A stretch of 40,717 nucleotides of DNA from a virus: IMG/VR virus record IMGVR_UViG_3300009176_000048, positions 1 through 40,717 of that record. One strand, given 5' to 3'. The position numbers and the translations under genes were made by a program. Each line of letters starts with the position of its first letter. Position 1 is the first letter of the stretch. The notes below the pieces were generated by a model. That model worked only from the letters and a program-made list of their open reading frames with translations, did not search any database and was not told where the DNA came from. Below are positions 1-6,826 of the stretch, in pieces.

Positions 1-807
1 GACGGAACGAATTTCGTTGCTTCAACCCCGACCTATCCCAATGCTTCCGCATCTACTGGGAAAATATTAATCAGCGATGGAACAAACTTCATTTCGTCTA
101 CTCCAACCTATCCAAACGCTGCTTCTACTGCGCTTAAGCATATCAAAAGCGATGGAACGAACTTTGTGACTACAACAGTTACATATCCAGACGCTTCCGT
201 TACCGCCGGAAAAGTTATTGTTTCTGACGGAACAAACTATATCGCATCTACACCAACATTTCCTAATGCCAGCGCAACTAGCGGAAAGATTATCAAGTCC
301 GATGGTACGAATTGGGTAGCATCTACTGAGACTTATGCAGCGCCTGGTACTAGTGGAAATATATTGACGTCCGATGGCACGAATTGGACATCCGCGGAAT
401 CTGTTGGAAATCCATATTTCATTCAAACGCTAGCCGGAAATCCTGCGGATGCAACCACGTATTTCCTACAACAATCTCTAAGTACTATAACGAATACTGC
501 TTCAGGAAATGCTAATACAAGATATTACATAACTAGGGCTGGAACGATTAAAAAAGTGTATGGGGTTGTAACCTGTACCGTAGGTTCTAGTAATGCAACG
601 ACAATCGCACTTAGATTAAATAATACGACCGATACCAACGTTACAACATCATTAAATTTAAGCGCGTCTCCTGCAACTTTCAACAATACGGCTTTAAGCA
701 TTACTGTAGCCGCAGGGGACTATATTGAATTTAAATTGATTTGTCCTACATGGAACCCTACAAACCCAACCAACGTACAAATTAGCATGACGGCATTAGT
801 ACAATAA
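1..807 (+). CDS. Repeat-containing tail fibre protein, C-terminal part (5' end outside window)
   Basis: The frame is open from base 1 to the stop at 805-807, so the gene is cut by the window edge; the GTG at 166 is only an internal codon. The first 130 or so residues are a tandem repeat: the motif DGTN(F/Y/W) recurs at bases 1, 76, 151, 226, 301 and 373, an exact 75-bp (25-residue) period with the last unit 3 bp shorter. Each unit reads roughly (T/S)x(T/E)YPxAxxTxGKxxxS followed by DGTN. The remaining 130 residues are a non-repetitive beta-rich tip rich in Thr and Asn. This is the style of phage fibre shafts. The open gene at the right end of the window (39927 onward) has the same repeat type and is almost certainly the 5' part of this gene. 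The tailspike gene follows 8 bp downstream. Confidence 0.8.
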   Translation, partial: DGTNFVASTPTYPNASASTGKILISDGTNFISSTPTYPNAASTALKHIKSDGTNFVTTTVTYPDASVTAGKVIVSDGTNYIASTPTFPNASATSGKIIKSDGTNWVASTETYAAPGTSGNILTSDGTNWTSAESVGNPYFIQTLAGNPADATTYFLQQSLSTITNTASGNANTRYYITRAGTIKKVYGVVTCTVGSSNATTIALRLNNTTDTNVTTSLNLSASPATFNNTALSITVAAGDYIEFKLICPTWNPTNPTNVQISMTALVQ

Positions 808-815
808 GGATAAAT

Positions 816-2561
816 ATGACTTCAAATATGTCAAATGCTCCAGTCAATAACGCTCTTTACACGACTGCTAATGGTACAACGCAATCTGATGTTTTCTTTA
901 CTTTTTTCGCCGATAGAGACCCAACCACCAATGATATTAATTTTCCTGTAAATAAACGATGGATTAATACGACTAGCGGTGAAGAGTGGATATTGACAGG
1001 ATATGTTGGAAATTCTGGAATAAATACAGCTACGTGGCTTCAGATTTCTCAGGGATCTGCACAGGACATTATTTCTCTTTCAGATAATGACGGGAATCTA
1101 GCTTATCCATCTTTAGATACAGATGTTCCACCAAATAACATACAGATTGCTGGTGAAATCGGAGAGAAGAATGGAACGCCTTTCAGCACAACCACAGCTG
1201 GAACAAATAGCATTACAATTAATCCAATGGCAACAGCTAGGTTAATTGTTGATCAGAATGCAGGAAATGGGACAAATACTACGATCATGGGAGCAATGGC
1301 CCTTGCAAGATCTGGAGATACTATCTTCATTTTGCCGGGGACCTATACTGAAAACGTGGATATGCTTTCAGGTGTTGCCCTTGCTGCATATTCTAGTGAT
1401 GGGATTAATGGAAATGTAGTGATCTTGGGTAGGGTGCGATTAGCAGGAAATGGAACATGTTCTTTTGCGGGTCTCCAATTAAAGACCAATGGCAATTACG
1501 CGATTGAATTGACTGGAAACGCTACGATGAATTTTGTAGATTGCAATATCGTTGCAAACGATTTCACTGCAATTCATGTAAACAATGCAGTGGGTCAAAT
1601 AAACCTTGATCAATGTATTGGTGGTAATGCTGGAAATAATCCATTTTTCGCTGTCGATCTAGGAGTTTTAGAAGTCTCTGATTCTTTCATAGGCAACAGT
1701 TCTAGTTCAGCAACGGCGATTTGTACATGTGCCGGAACATTCAATTGCTTCACAACTCATTTCGATTATTCAGTCACTACGAGTGGAACGGGATCCGTTA
1801 ACTATTACTTCTCTCGGTTCCATACTGCAGGATTCAATGGAGTTGGCTTAACTCTTGTAGGAACTGGCGGCGCTACGATAGAAGAATGTGTATTCCAAAC
1901 GGGATCAGGAGTAGCGGTTACAGTGGGAGCAGGCTGCAACTGCAACTTCCAAAATAATGTTGTTGATAGTACGGCAGCAAATGCGATTACGGGTGCTGGT
2001 GCCATCAATTATGCCAATAATTCCTTTGTTAATAATTCTAACATTGCGACGACAACTCAATCTCCAAATACATTGAGATATGGTTATGCTAGAAGCACTC
2101 TTCAACCATCTTTTCTATATACAGCCGATAGTCAAATTAATGTCACAGGCAATGGAGTTACAGCGGTTGTTTCCTTTGCACATATGGTGTTTGATCAAGG
2201 AAACCCAGGCGGGTTTGTTTTCAATGGAACTGATTTTTCGGCGCCAGTTGATGGAAATTATCTTTTTAACGTGTGCATCACAGTTAGCAATTTGACTGAA
2301 GCTAATACAAGAATTATGGTCGATTTAGTAGCAGCGAGCGGAAGATATCAAATTTCAAATATTAATGCGGGCGTAGTATTTGAGACAAATACGGGTGACA
2401 AAAGATTGACTGTTACCGGATCTGTGATTGTTCCCATGACAAATGGAGGCACCACGGTTCATGTAGCAGTTACAGTATTTGGAGGCGCTCAAGATATCAG
2501 TGTATTTAATGAGATATTTGGTGCTTTAAATACTTTCATTTCGGGACATCTCGTTTCCTAA
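816..2561 (+). CDS. Tailspike-like protein: beta-helix plus C1q/TNF-like tip
   Basis: A 581-residue virion protein. Residues about 25-80 form a short N-terminal module with FPVNKRWIN and an EEWILTG strand that is also present in the fibre protein starting at 34471, suggesting a common anchor. Residues about 145-420 look like a right-handed parallel beta-helix: a GDTIFILPGTY entry motif typical of pectate-lyase-like folds is followed by many short strands with Asn and Cys ladders. Residues about 430-581 resemble a C1q/TNF-like jelly roll (a DGNYLFNVCITV strand and a later TVFGG strand), a common receptor-binding or trimerising tip. I infer host-surface recognition, possibly with glycan cleavage. 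It is last in the fibre cassette and converges on the minus-strand early operon. Confidence 0.75.
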   Translation: MTSNMSNAPVNNALYTTANGTTQSDVFFTFFADRDPTTNDINFPVNKRWINTTSGEEWILTGYVGNSGINTATWLQISQGSAQDIISLSDNDGNLAYPSLDTDVPPNNIQIAGEIGEKNGTPFSTTTAGTNSITINPMATARLIVDQNAGNGTNTTIMGAMALARSGDTIFILPGTYTENVDMLSGVALAAYSSDGINGNVVILGRVRLAGNGTCSFAGLQLKTNGNYAIELTGNATMNFVDCNIVANDFTAIHVNNAVGQINLDQCIGGNAGNNPFFAVDLGVLEVSDSFIGNSSSSATAICTCAGTFNCFTTHFDYSVTTSGTGSVNYYFSRFHTAGFNGVGLTLVGTGGATIEECVFQTGSGVAVTVGAGCNCNFQNNVVDSTAANAITGAGAINYANNSFVNNSNIATTTQSPNTLRYGYARSTLQPSFLYTADSQINVTGNGVTAVVSFAHMVFDQGNPGGFVFNGTDFSAPVDGNYLFNVCITVSNLTEANTRIMVDLVAASGRYQISNINAGVVFETNTGDKRLTVTGSVIVPMTNGGTTVHVAVTVFGGAQDISVFNEIFGALNTFISGHLVS

Positions 2562-2573
2562 TGTAAATCCGCT

Positions 2574-2774
2574 TTACTTCACATCATCATCAATGTAATT
2601 GATCAGACCCTCATAAGCCTCGTGTGCACCTAATGCTCTATAGAAATTAGACATATGTTGAGTCTCAATCATCACTCTTTCGCAGTTTCTCATTCCTAAT
2701 ACACAATATTCTCTTATGTCATCTTCCGCTGCAGCAAAGCAAATCATTGGCATCAAAAGCATTAAATATTTCAT
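2574..2774 (-). CDS. Small exported protein with signal peptide
   Basis: 66 residues. The first 16 or so residues (MKYLMLLMPMICFAAA) are a classic short signal peptide with an AxA-type cleavage site, and the mature part is about 50 residues with two Cys (EYC and NCE) that could pair. It is the last gene of the minus-strand recombination operon, its ATG overlapping the stop of the gene before it (ATGA), so it is translationally coupled. Function unknown; an envelope-targeted phage factor such as a superinfection-exclusion or lysis-related peptide is possible but not shown. Confidence 0.6.
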   Translation of the reverse strand: MKYLMLLMPMICFAAAEDDIREYCVLGMRNCERVMIETQHMSNFYRALGAHEAYEGLINYIDDDVK

Positions 2775-2962
2775 ATAGGTAACCGTCCTTTGCAGATATT
2801 AAGTTTAAGTATCATATGCTCATGAGCAAGTTCTTGGTATTGCTTCTTACAGATCGAAAGTTCCATGAATAAAGCCTTACGAACTTTAGACCATTCATTA
2901 CGAATATCTTCCAGCTCATTTTTTTCATTTGAAAGCTCAGGAAATAGTTCTAACTGTTTCAT
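2771..2962 (-). CDS. Hypothetical small helical protein
   Basis: 63 residues from the ATG at 2962 (MKQLELFPEL...), which has AAGGAT 5-6 bases upstream and lies directly behind the YqaJ stop; an upstream in-frame start would overlap the YqaJ gene and has no ribosome site. The protein is charged and mostly helical, and ends with the stop overlapping the next start. Its position right behind an exonuclease gene suggests a recombination accessory role, but no family is recognised. Confidence 0.6.
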   Translation of the reverse strand: MKQLELFPELSNEKNELEDIRNEWSKVRKALFMELSICKKQYQELAHEHMILKLNICKGRLPI

Positions 2963-2964
2963 AA

Positions 2965-3549
2965 TTAATCCTTGGGTTGTGTAAAAGATTGAATACAATC
3001 CCAGAATTTTATTTCCTCTTCAAGCATTTTTTCTTCGAATTCTCTATCTCGCATTACCTCTAGTAGAATGCCAGTCTCTCCATCATAGGCATAGTAGTAG
3101 GCGGATGAGCCATCTGCTACCATTAATTGGTGGGCAATTTGGCACAAGTAATAGGGTGGTATTACCCCATTTATAGCCATTTCGCATGCTTTCTTACCGC
3201 ATTTAATCTCCAATACCACTTGACGATCTTCGCTAATTCCATCAAAGGAAGCAGAAAGAAACTCATGTATGGAATGAACTCCAATCATTGGCTCTAGGAT
3301 AATTCCTGTATGCTTAGTGAACTCTTGCCTTGCAATAGGTTCCATTCGCGTTCCTTCGGCCATTCTAGCGAGTTCTTTATCGGTAAAAGCCTTTTCCCAG
3401 CCTAGGGTCTTTTCTTGCCACAGCTGCTTTCTTTTCTTGAAAGGGTTCAAGTTCATTATCACTGAGCTGTCTGTAGCTCCCAAATGGCATTGGCGAAACG
3501 CTAACCATTCCGCAGAACCTTGAATCATCCCCCCTATAATCTTCATCAT
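2965..3549 (-). CDS. YqaJ-family viral recombinase / exonuclease
   Basis: 194 residues with the lambda-exonuclease/YqaJ pattern in order: an N-terminal GSAEWLAFRQCHLGATDSS block (residues about 10-30), AEGTRMEPIARQEF (about 64-77), SASFDGI (about 102-108) supplying a metal-binding Asp, VLEIKCGK (about 115-122) supplying the Glu-x-Lys catalytic pair, and the downstream YLCQIAHQL helix. This family makes processive 5'-3' exonucleases that resect double-stranded ends and hand the strand to an annealing protein. The ERF gene lies immediately upstream in the same operon, the usual pairing. Length is normal for a compact YqaJ protein; all catalytic positions appear intact. Confidence 0.88.
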   Translation of the reverse strand: MMKIIGGMIQGSAEWLAFRQCHLGATDSSVIMNLNPFKKRKQLWQEKTLGWEKAFTDKELARMAEGTRMEPIARQEFTKHTGIILEPMIGVHSIHEFLSASFDGISEDRQVVLEIKCGKKACEMAINGVIPPYYLCQIAHQLMVADGSSAYYYAYDGETGILLEVMRDREFEEKMLEEEIKFWDCIQSFTQPKD

Positions 3550-3569
3550 CGTGTTCCCAAAAATAAGTT

Positions 3570-4226
3570 TTAAACATTTTCCTTTCTCCGTTTCTCTACT
3601 AACTCAATATTTTTATTAATCCCAGTTAGAATCTGGGAATACATATCCACAGGAATCTGGGCATATGTTGGATATCCTAGATCTAACAAGTGCTTACTTA
3701 ATTTAGAAACATACCCATCATCACATTTATTTATAAGATCAGAGATAGTTCTAACCTGATCGGGTGAAATGCATGTTGCTTGGTGGGTAACAGGTTCTTT
3801 AGGAGTTTCTACCGCTTTAGTTTTATTGACATTATTCTTAGGCATAGACTCTTGGCCATCGTCATCATCTTGAACACATCCAACTAAAGCCGCTAATGCG
3901 TAGCGCCTAGCATAAGTAAGACCTGAACCTTGACCCTGGCTTGTGTTATTGGCATTGATCACAGGAATGGTGGACTTAATCCACTGGCCTGAAGCATGCA
4001 TAAGCATAGAGATAAGAATAGGCTTACCATCTGCTATGTCAACAATCTGAGTAACTGATAGTCCGTGCTTACTAAGAGGTTCACGGATAGCATCCCAAAC
4101 AGCACTTAGGTCCGCGTAGCGCGATTTAAAGTGTGGGTTGAGTGAATCCTTGGATGCAAAGGACATTTCGCCCTGGCACAAAGCCAGAGCCTTAGCAATT
4201 TCATTTATATTTTCAGAGTGACTCAT
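3570..4226 (-). CDS. erf: ERF-family single-strand annealing protein
   Basis: 218 residues from the ATG at 4226. The N-terminal half is a clear ERF domain: INEIAKALALCQGE, then NPHFKSRYADLSAVWDAIREPLSKHGLSV, then GSGLTYARRYALAALVGC and the acidic DDDDGQ stretch that ends the ERF core. The C-terminal 90 residues are a less conserved linker and helical tail. ERF proteins anneal complementary single strands in phage recombination and genome circularisation, here probably with the YqaJ exonuclease encoded next. The 4226 start is preferred over a longer TTG start at 4274 because it has AAGAGG upstream and overlaps the end of the small gene 4213-4392, giving translational coupling. Confidence 0.9.
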   Translation of the reverse strand: MSHSENINEIAKALALCQGEMSFASKDSLNPHFKSRYADLSAVWDAIREPLSKHGLSVTQIVDIADGKPILISMLMHASGQWIKSTIPVINANNTSQGQGSGLTYARRYALAALVGCVQDDDDGQESMPKNNVNKTKAVETPKEPVTHQATCISPDQVRTISDLINKCDDGYVSKLSKHLLDLGYPTYAQIPVDMYSQILTGINKNIELVEKRRKENV

Positions 4227-4392
4227 ATTGGGCCTCTTGTTGTTCTTTGTGCCATTGATATTTAAAATCGTCAAAATCCTGGAAAATAGCGGCCCTTTCG
4301 AGCCGTGTCATCTTTTCTAGTAAGTCATCGCGCATGTCATCCATGTAAGTGTATAACATGGAGTCTTCAGCTGTTTGTTCGTATGGGTTCAT
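4213..4392 (-). CDS. Hypothetical small protein in recombination operon
   Basis: A 59-residue reading frame (MNPYEQTAEDSM...EAQYESL) that is easily missed. It has a strong GGAGGT ribosome site 5-6 bases before its ATG, and that ATG overlaps the stop of the upstream gene (ATGA). Its own end overlaps the ERF start by 14 bases. The product is acidic and helical. Coupling on both sides argues that it is translated with erf and may assist it, but it has no recognisable domain. Confidence 0.65.
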   Translation of the reverse strand: MNPYEQTAEDSMLYTYMDDMRDDLLEKMTRLERAAIFQDFDDFKYQWHKEQQEAQYESL

Positions 4393-4577
4393 GCAACACC
4401 TCCGACTAGTTGTGATCTAATGCTTTTCAAATCATCTGCAATCTTAAGTGATTCCCAGCTGAGATATTCTAGTTGTCTGCCAAGTTCGTGGCCGAATCTT
4501 GTTTCATTGTCGGCCATAATGCTTAGTGTGTTGCTAAGTCTATAGCCTGTTTCTATAAGTTGTTCTAGGTCTGTCAT
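4389..4577 (-). CDS. Hypothetical helical protein, first gene of the minus-strand early operon
   Basis: 62 residues from the ATG at 4577 (MTDLEQLIETGYRL...), chosen because AAGGAGA sits 4-5 bases upstream; an upstream in-frame start at 4613 lacks such a site. The product is one or two amphipathic helices ending in SQLVGGVA. It is the promoter-proximal gene of the YqaJ/ERF operon, about 90 bases downstream of the putative promoter at 4664-4692. No family recognised. Confidence 0.6.
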   Translation of the reverse strand: MTDLEQLIETGYRLSNTLSIMADNETRFGHELGRQLEYLSWESLKIADDLKSIRSQLVGGVA

Positions 4578-4663
4578 ATTGTCTCCTTGTGTTTGAGTAT
4601 CTCTGCTGCTCAAGCTGCTAGGCTTGGTGACCTAGTCGACAGCGAGCTTGCTTTGATGACTTT

Positions 4664-4692
4664 ATCTTATCACAAGACAACATTCAATACAA
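4664..4692 (-). promoter_or_regulatory. Putative sigma70-type promoter for the YqaJ/ERF operon
   Basis: Read on the minus strand: TTGTAT, 17-base spacer, TAAGAT. Both boxes are close to consensus and lie about 90 bases upstream of the first minus-strand start, in the divergent gap between the recombination operon and the Cro-like regulator gene. Confidence 0.5.
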
Positions 4693-4707
4693 CACAAAAG
4701 TTATCAG

Positions 4708-4734
4708 TTGCATATAAATGATTGATGATATAAA
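4708..4734 (+). promoter_or_regulatory. Putative promoter for the regulator/replication operon
   Basis: TTGCAT at 4708-4713, a 15-base spacer and TATAAA at 4729-4734 preceded by TGA, which fits an extended -10 box. The spacing is short of optimal, so the extended -10 is the main argument. It lies 28 bases upstream of the Cro-like gene, which could autoregulate both divergent promoters. Confidence 0.35.
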
Positions 4735-4761
4735 GTAAGATCATTCAATAAAGGAGGAGAT

Positions 4762-4947
4762 ATGACGCTAAGAGAATATTTGTTTAAGAATCGCCTAACA
4801 GCCACAGAAATGTCGGAGAAGTTAGGGGTGAGTAGAAACTATTTAACCCTGATAAAAAATGGTCGTGTGCGACCTGGGTTTGAGCTTGCAACTAAGATTG
4901 AGTTATTAACGGGTGGAGAAGTATCAATGAAGGAGCTAAGACCATGA
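4762..4947 (+). CDS. Small Cro/C1-type helix-turn-helix regulator
   Basis: 61 residues forming a minimal XRE-family DNA-binding domain: LREYLFKNRLTATEMSEKLG, then VSRNYLTLIKNGR (recognition helix) and the closing helices FELATKIELLTGG. There is no C-terminal dimerisation domain, as in Cro-like proteins. A very strong AAGGAGGAG ribosome site precedes the ATG. It is transcribed divergently from the recombination operon, as expected of an early regulatory switch. The stop overlaps the start of the next gene. Confidence 0.85.
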   Translation: MTLREYLFKNRLTATEMSEKLGVSRNYLTLIKNGRVRPGFELATKIELLTGGEVSMKELRP

Positions 4948-5123
4948 ACGAAAATGATCCACATATTAAGGCAAAGATTTTAAGAGAAGCTGGTATGCGA
5001 AGGGATAAAAGACTTCGTGTGGCTTTGACGCAAGATGAATACGCAAAATTATTGAATATGGCATTCCAGGAAGACCTAACTATGGCGGATATTATTCGAA
5101 AGAAAGTGTTTAAGGACGTGTGA
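4944..5123 (+). CDS. Small ribbon-helix-helix-like protein
   Basis: 59 residues (MNENDPHIKAK...), with its ATG overlapping the stop of the Cro-like gene (ATGA). Residues about 24-56 match a ribbon-helix-helix layout: a basic strand RLRVALTQDEYAKLL followed by MAFQEDLTMADIIRKKV, like MetJ/Arc antitoxins and MobC-type proteins. I infer a second small DNA-binding regulator co-expressed with the first. The fold assignment rests on pattern only. Confidence 0.6.
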   Translation: MNENDPHIKAKILREAGMRRDKRLRVALTQDEYAKLLNMAFQEDLTMADIIRKKVFKDV

Positions 5124-5193
5124 GATGCGCTAATATTATAGATTTTTCTGGAAAGATATCTGTTTCTGGAATAATGTGGCTCATTCAAACAAA

Positions 5194-5279
5194 AGGCCCC
5201 GTTGTTGCGGGGCCTCTCAAGGCTTAAGCCTCAATATAACGTGGACTGTAGTTAGCCAAATGTTATATCAAGCCTTGAG
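5194..5279. promoter_or_regulatory. GC-rich hairpin followed by a long inverted repeat
   Basis: In the 185-base gap before the replication gene. First, a perfect 8-bp stem (AGGCCCCG 5194-5201 with CGGGGCCT 5208-5215, 6-base loop). Its T-rich side (TTTGTTTG) is on the minus strand, so as an intrinsic terminator it would act on minus-strand transcripts. Directly next is a nested inverted repeat: CTCAAGGCTT 5216-5225 with AAGCCTTGAG 5270-5279, enclosing ATATAAC 5234-5240 with GTTATAT 5262-5268. This could fold in a plus-strand leader of the replication gene or serve as a protein site. Confidence 0.5.
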
Positions 5280-5308
5280 TTTAAATCAACATATACTCAA
5301 GTACTTGT

Positions 5309-6322
5309 ATGTCCGATTCTATTTCAGATACTTACAATAAGATTCCTTATCAATTTTGCGCCATTCCATATGAATTTTTTCGAAAAGAATTCATTGAAGA
5401 TCCCCCTATGATGACTTTGATTTTCTTTATTTTTAAGCGTATTCGTTTTACTCCTCATTCAATCAGGATAAAAAGCAACGGATGGCATGAGGTATCACTT
5501 CAATGTTTTGAATTCATTTTTGGTCGGCATGCCTGCTCCCAGGAAACCGGATTAACAGAGCGACAAATACGCACTCGCCTCGAGAGACTTATTGTTCTAG
5601 GATATCTGACAAGGCAAACGACCAGCAGTTCGACCAGCAGTTCGACCAGCAGTTGTTCACAACTTTCGACCAGCAGTTTTTCAGTCTACAGATTAGCCAC
5701 AGAGGCTTTTGGTAAAAAAAACGTCCAGCAGTTTAAGGGGGTCAACGACCAGCAGTTCGACCAGCAGTTCGACCACAAACAAGATGTTCTAGAAAATCAA
5801 GATATTTCTGTTTTTAAAAAAGAAACAAACAAAGAAAAAGATGTTCATAAGTTTGACACCCCCCTACCCCCTGAAGGGGGAGTTGTTGTTCCATTGTCTT
5901 TGTTTCAAGGAGAGAAAAAAAAAGAACAAGCTTCTCATGAAGATATTCTGATTATAGAAGCTGTGCTTGATGACACTCTAGGAATAACGAATGCGAGCAC
6001 CAAAACTTTGCGTATCTGGATTGAAAAATATTCTAAAGAGAGATTGATTGATTCAATTCTACTTCTCAAAAGAAAGCCAACTAAAGTAGAAAATAAAATG
6101 GGATGGCTAAACAATTGCCTAAAAAACAATTGGGATATTGCTGATAAAAATAAAACGGCAAACAGAGAATTTTTCATGAATTTTAAGAATGAAAATGGTT
6201 TATCTTCTCTAAAAATTTACGGGACTATGGCTAAAGATAAATCTAATGACTTTGAATTTGATTTTACAAGAAACCCTGCTGATTTGCAGGATTATGCAAG
6301 GAGAAAATATGGAACGATTTGA
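5309..6322 (+). CDS. Phage replication initiator (O-like), carries intragenic iterons
   Basis: 337 residues. The N-terminal 110 residues look like a winged-helix replication-initiation domain (PYEFFRK, then SLQCFEFIFGRHACSQETGLTERQIRTRLERLIVLGYL), similar in layout to phage O/DnaD-type initiators. The centre (residues about 104-155) is low complexity because the DNA holds 12-bp iterons, and the C-terminal part (about 210-300, with TLRIWIEKYSKERLIDSILL and MGWLNNCLKNNW) is helical and may contact a helicase or loader. The ATG has only a weak ribosome site. The last 14 bases overlap the next gene. No helicase or polymerase gene is visible, so the phage probably recruits host replication proteins. 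Confidence 0.7.
   Translation: MSDSISDTYNKIPYQFCAIPYEFFRKEFIEDPPMMTLIFFIFKRIRFTPHSIRIKSNGWHEVSLQCFEFIFGRHACSQETGLTERQIRTRLERLIVLGYLTRQTTSSSTSSSTSSCSQLSTSSFSVYRLATEAFGKKNVQQFKGVNDQQFDQQFDHKQDVLENQDISVFKKETNKEKDVHKFDTPLPPEGGVVVPLSLFQGEKKKEQASHEDILIIEAVLDDTLGITNASTKTLRIWIEKYSKERLIDSILLLKRKPTKVENKMGWLNNCLKNNWDIADKNKTANREFFMNFKNENGLSSLKIYGTMAKDKSNDFEFDFTRNPADLQDYARRKYGTI
5619..5769. repeat. Iterons: seven copies of CGACCAGCAGTT, putative replication origin
   Basis: CGACCAGCAGTT occurs at 5619, 5631, 5643, 5667, 5722 (one mismatch), 5746 and 5758, with a partial eighth copy at 5770. Within each of the two clusters all start-to-start distances are 12 or 24 bases; the clusters are 55 bases apart, so they are translated in different frames (TSSS-type peptide first, DQQF-type peptide second). 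Keeping the DNA but not the peptide implies selection on DNA. An A/T-rich tract follows at about 5778-5855, a likely unwinding element, as in the lambda O gene origin. Confidence 0.75.
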
Positions 6323-6536
6323 AATTAACACGATGAGAATATTTAGAGATATTTGTGACGGAAAAAAATTATCTCTGGGAGCTATAGGAGTATTGGCTTA
6401 CATGTTATTTAATTCTTCAGAATATGAAGGTTTCAATATCGATGAAGTTGAAGCGCACTCCAATAACACAAGAGAGGAATGCTTGCGATTTATTGAAGAA
6501 TTGAAATTACATGAATACATCATTGAAGAAAAATAG
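6309..6536 (+). CDS. Hypothetical winged-helix-like small protein
   Basis: 75 residues starting at the ATG at 6309 (MERFEINTMRIF...), chosen for the AAGGAGA site 5 bases upstream; it overlaps the initiator gene by 14 bases and so is coupled to it. The sequence (LSLGAIGVLAYMLFN, then NIDEVEAHSNNTREECLRFIEELKLHEYI) has the helix-turn-helix-wing rhythm seen in phage replication accessory and DnaD-like domains. It is probably a replication partner or regulator; the family is not certain. Confidence 0.6.
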   Translation: MERFEINTMRIFRDICDGKKLSLGAIGVLAYMLFNSSEYEGFNIDEVEAHSNNTREECLRFIEELKLHEYIIEEK

Positions 6537-6538
6537 TT

Positions 6539-6685
6539 TTTAGGGGACAGGCAACGCTTGTGTTTGCTTGGCGTTTTCAATATTTACTTGCACGAGTGAA
6601 AGTTTTACGCCTAACCCTTTTTATTTAGGGGACAGGTGCCAATGTGGCGCTTGGGGGTTTTGGGTTTATTCCCCCTAACCCTTTT
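6539..6685. repeat. Two tandem non-coding elements with conserved ends
   Basis: Element 1 (6539-6621, 83 bp) and element 2 (6624-6685, 62 bp) each begin with TTTAGGGGACAGG and end with CCTAACCCTTTT; the middles differ. The ends of each element are inverted to one another (TTAGG...CCTAA; in element 2 seven pairs, TTAGGGG with CCCCTAA). Each also holds a possible inner hairpin (GGTGCCA...TGGCGC in element 2). This looks like a duplicated structured RNA or protein-binding element between two plus-strand genes; no known class is recognised. Confidence 0.55.
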
Positions 6686-6736
6686 GTTGCAAGGAAGGCC
6701 TGTTATAAGAAGAATTAGAGCTATTGGAGGATGTGA

Positions 6737-6826
6737 ATGCAAATAGGGAATATGGAATACATGGTTATGTTATTAGAAATGTTTTTAGAAAATTTGAGGA
6801 AAAATGATAGAGATTCAAAAGTTTGA
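6737..6826 (+). CDS. Possible 29-residue leader peptide or small protein
   Basis: ATG at 6737 with a GGAGG ribosome site 6 bases upstream; the frame (MQIGNMEYMVMLLEMFLENL...) ends at 6826, 23 bases inside the next gene. Short and Met/Leu-rich, perhaps a coupling peptide for the downstream SSB/SpoVG-like gene. Support is the ribosome site and position only. Confidence 0.35.
   Translation: MQIGNMEYMVMLLEMFLENLRKNDRDSKV

Noticed and set aside
1-390. CRISPR-like or mobile repeat from the 75-bp period
   Set aside because: The period is a multiple of three, the frame stays open and the peptide pattern is conserved, so it is a coding fibre repeat.
2562-2573. Terminator between the tailspike and the minus-strand operon
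   Set aside because: Only 12 bases separate the convergent genes and no stem-loop with a T-tract is visible.
4892-5188. 98-codon minus-strand frame opposite the two small regulator genes
   Set aside because: It is antisense to two coupled genes with strong ribosome sites and good domains; its product is low-complexity Ser/Leu/Ile.
5194-5215. Plus-strand intrinsic terminator after the regulator genes
   Set aside because: The stem is strong but no T-tract follows on the plus strand; the T-tract is on the other side.
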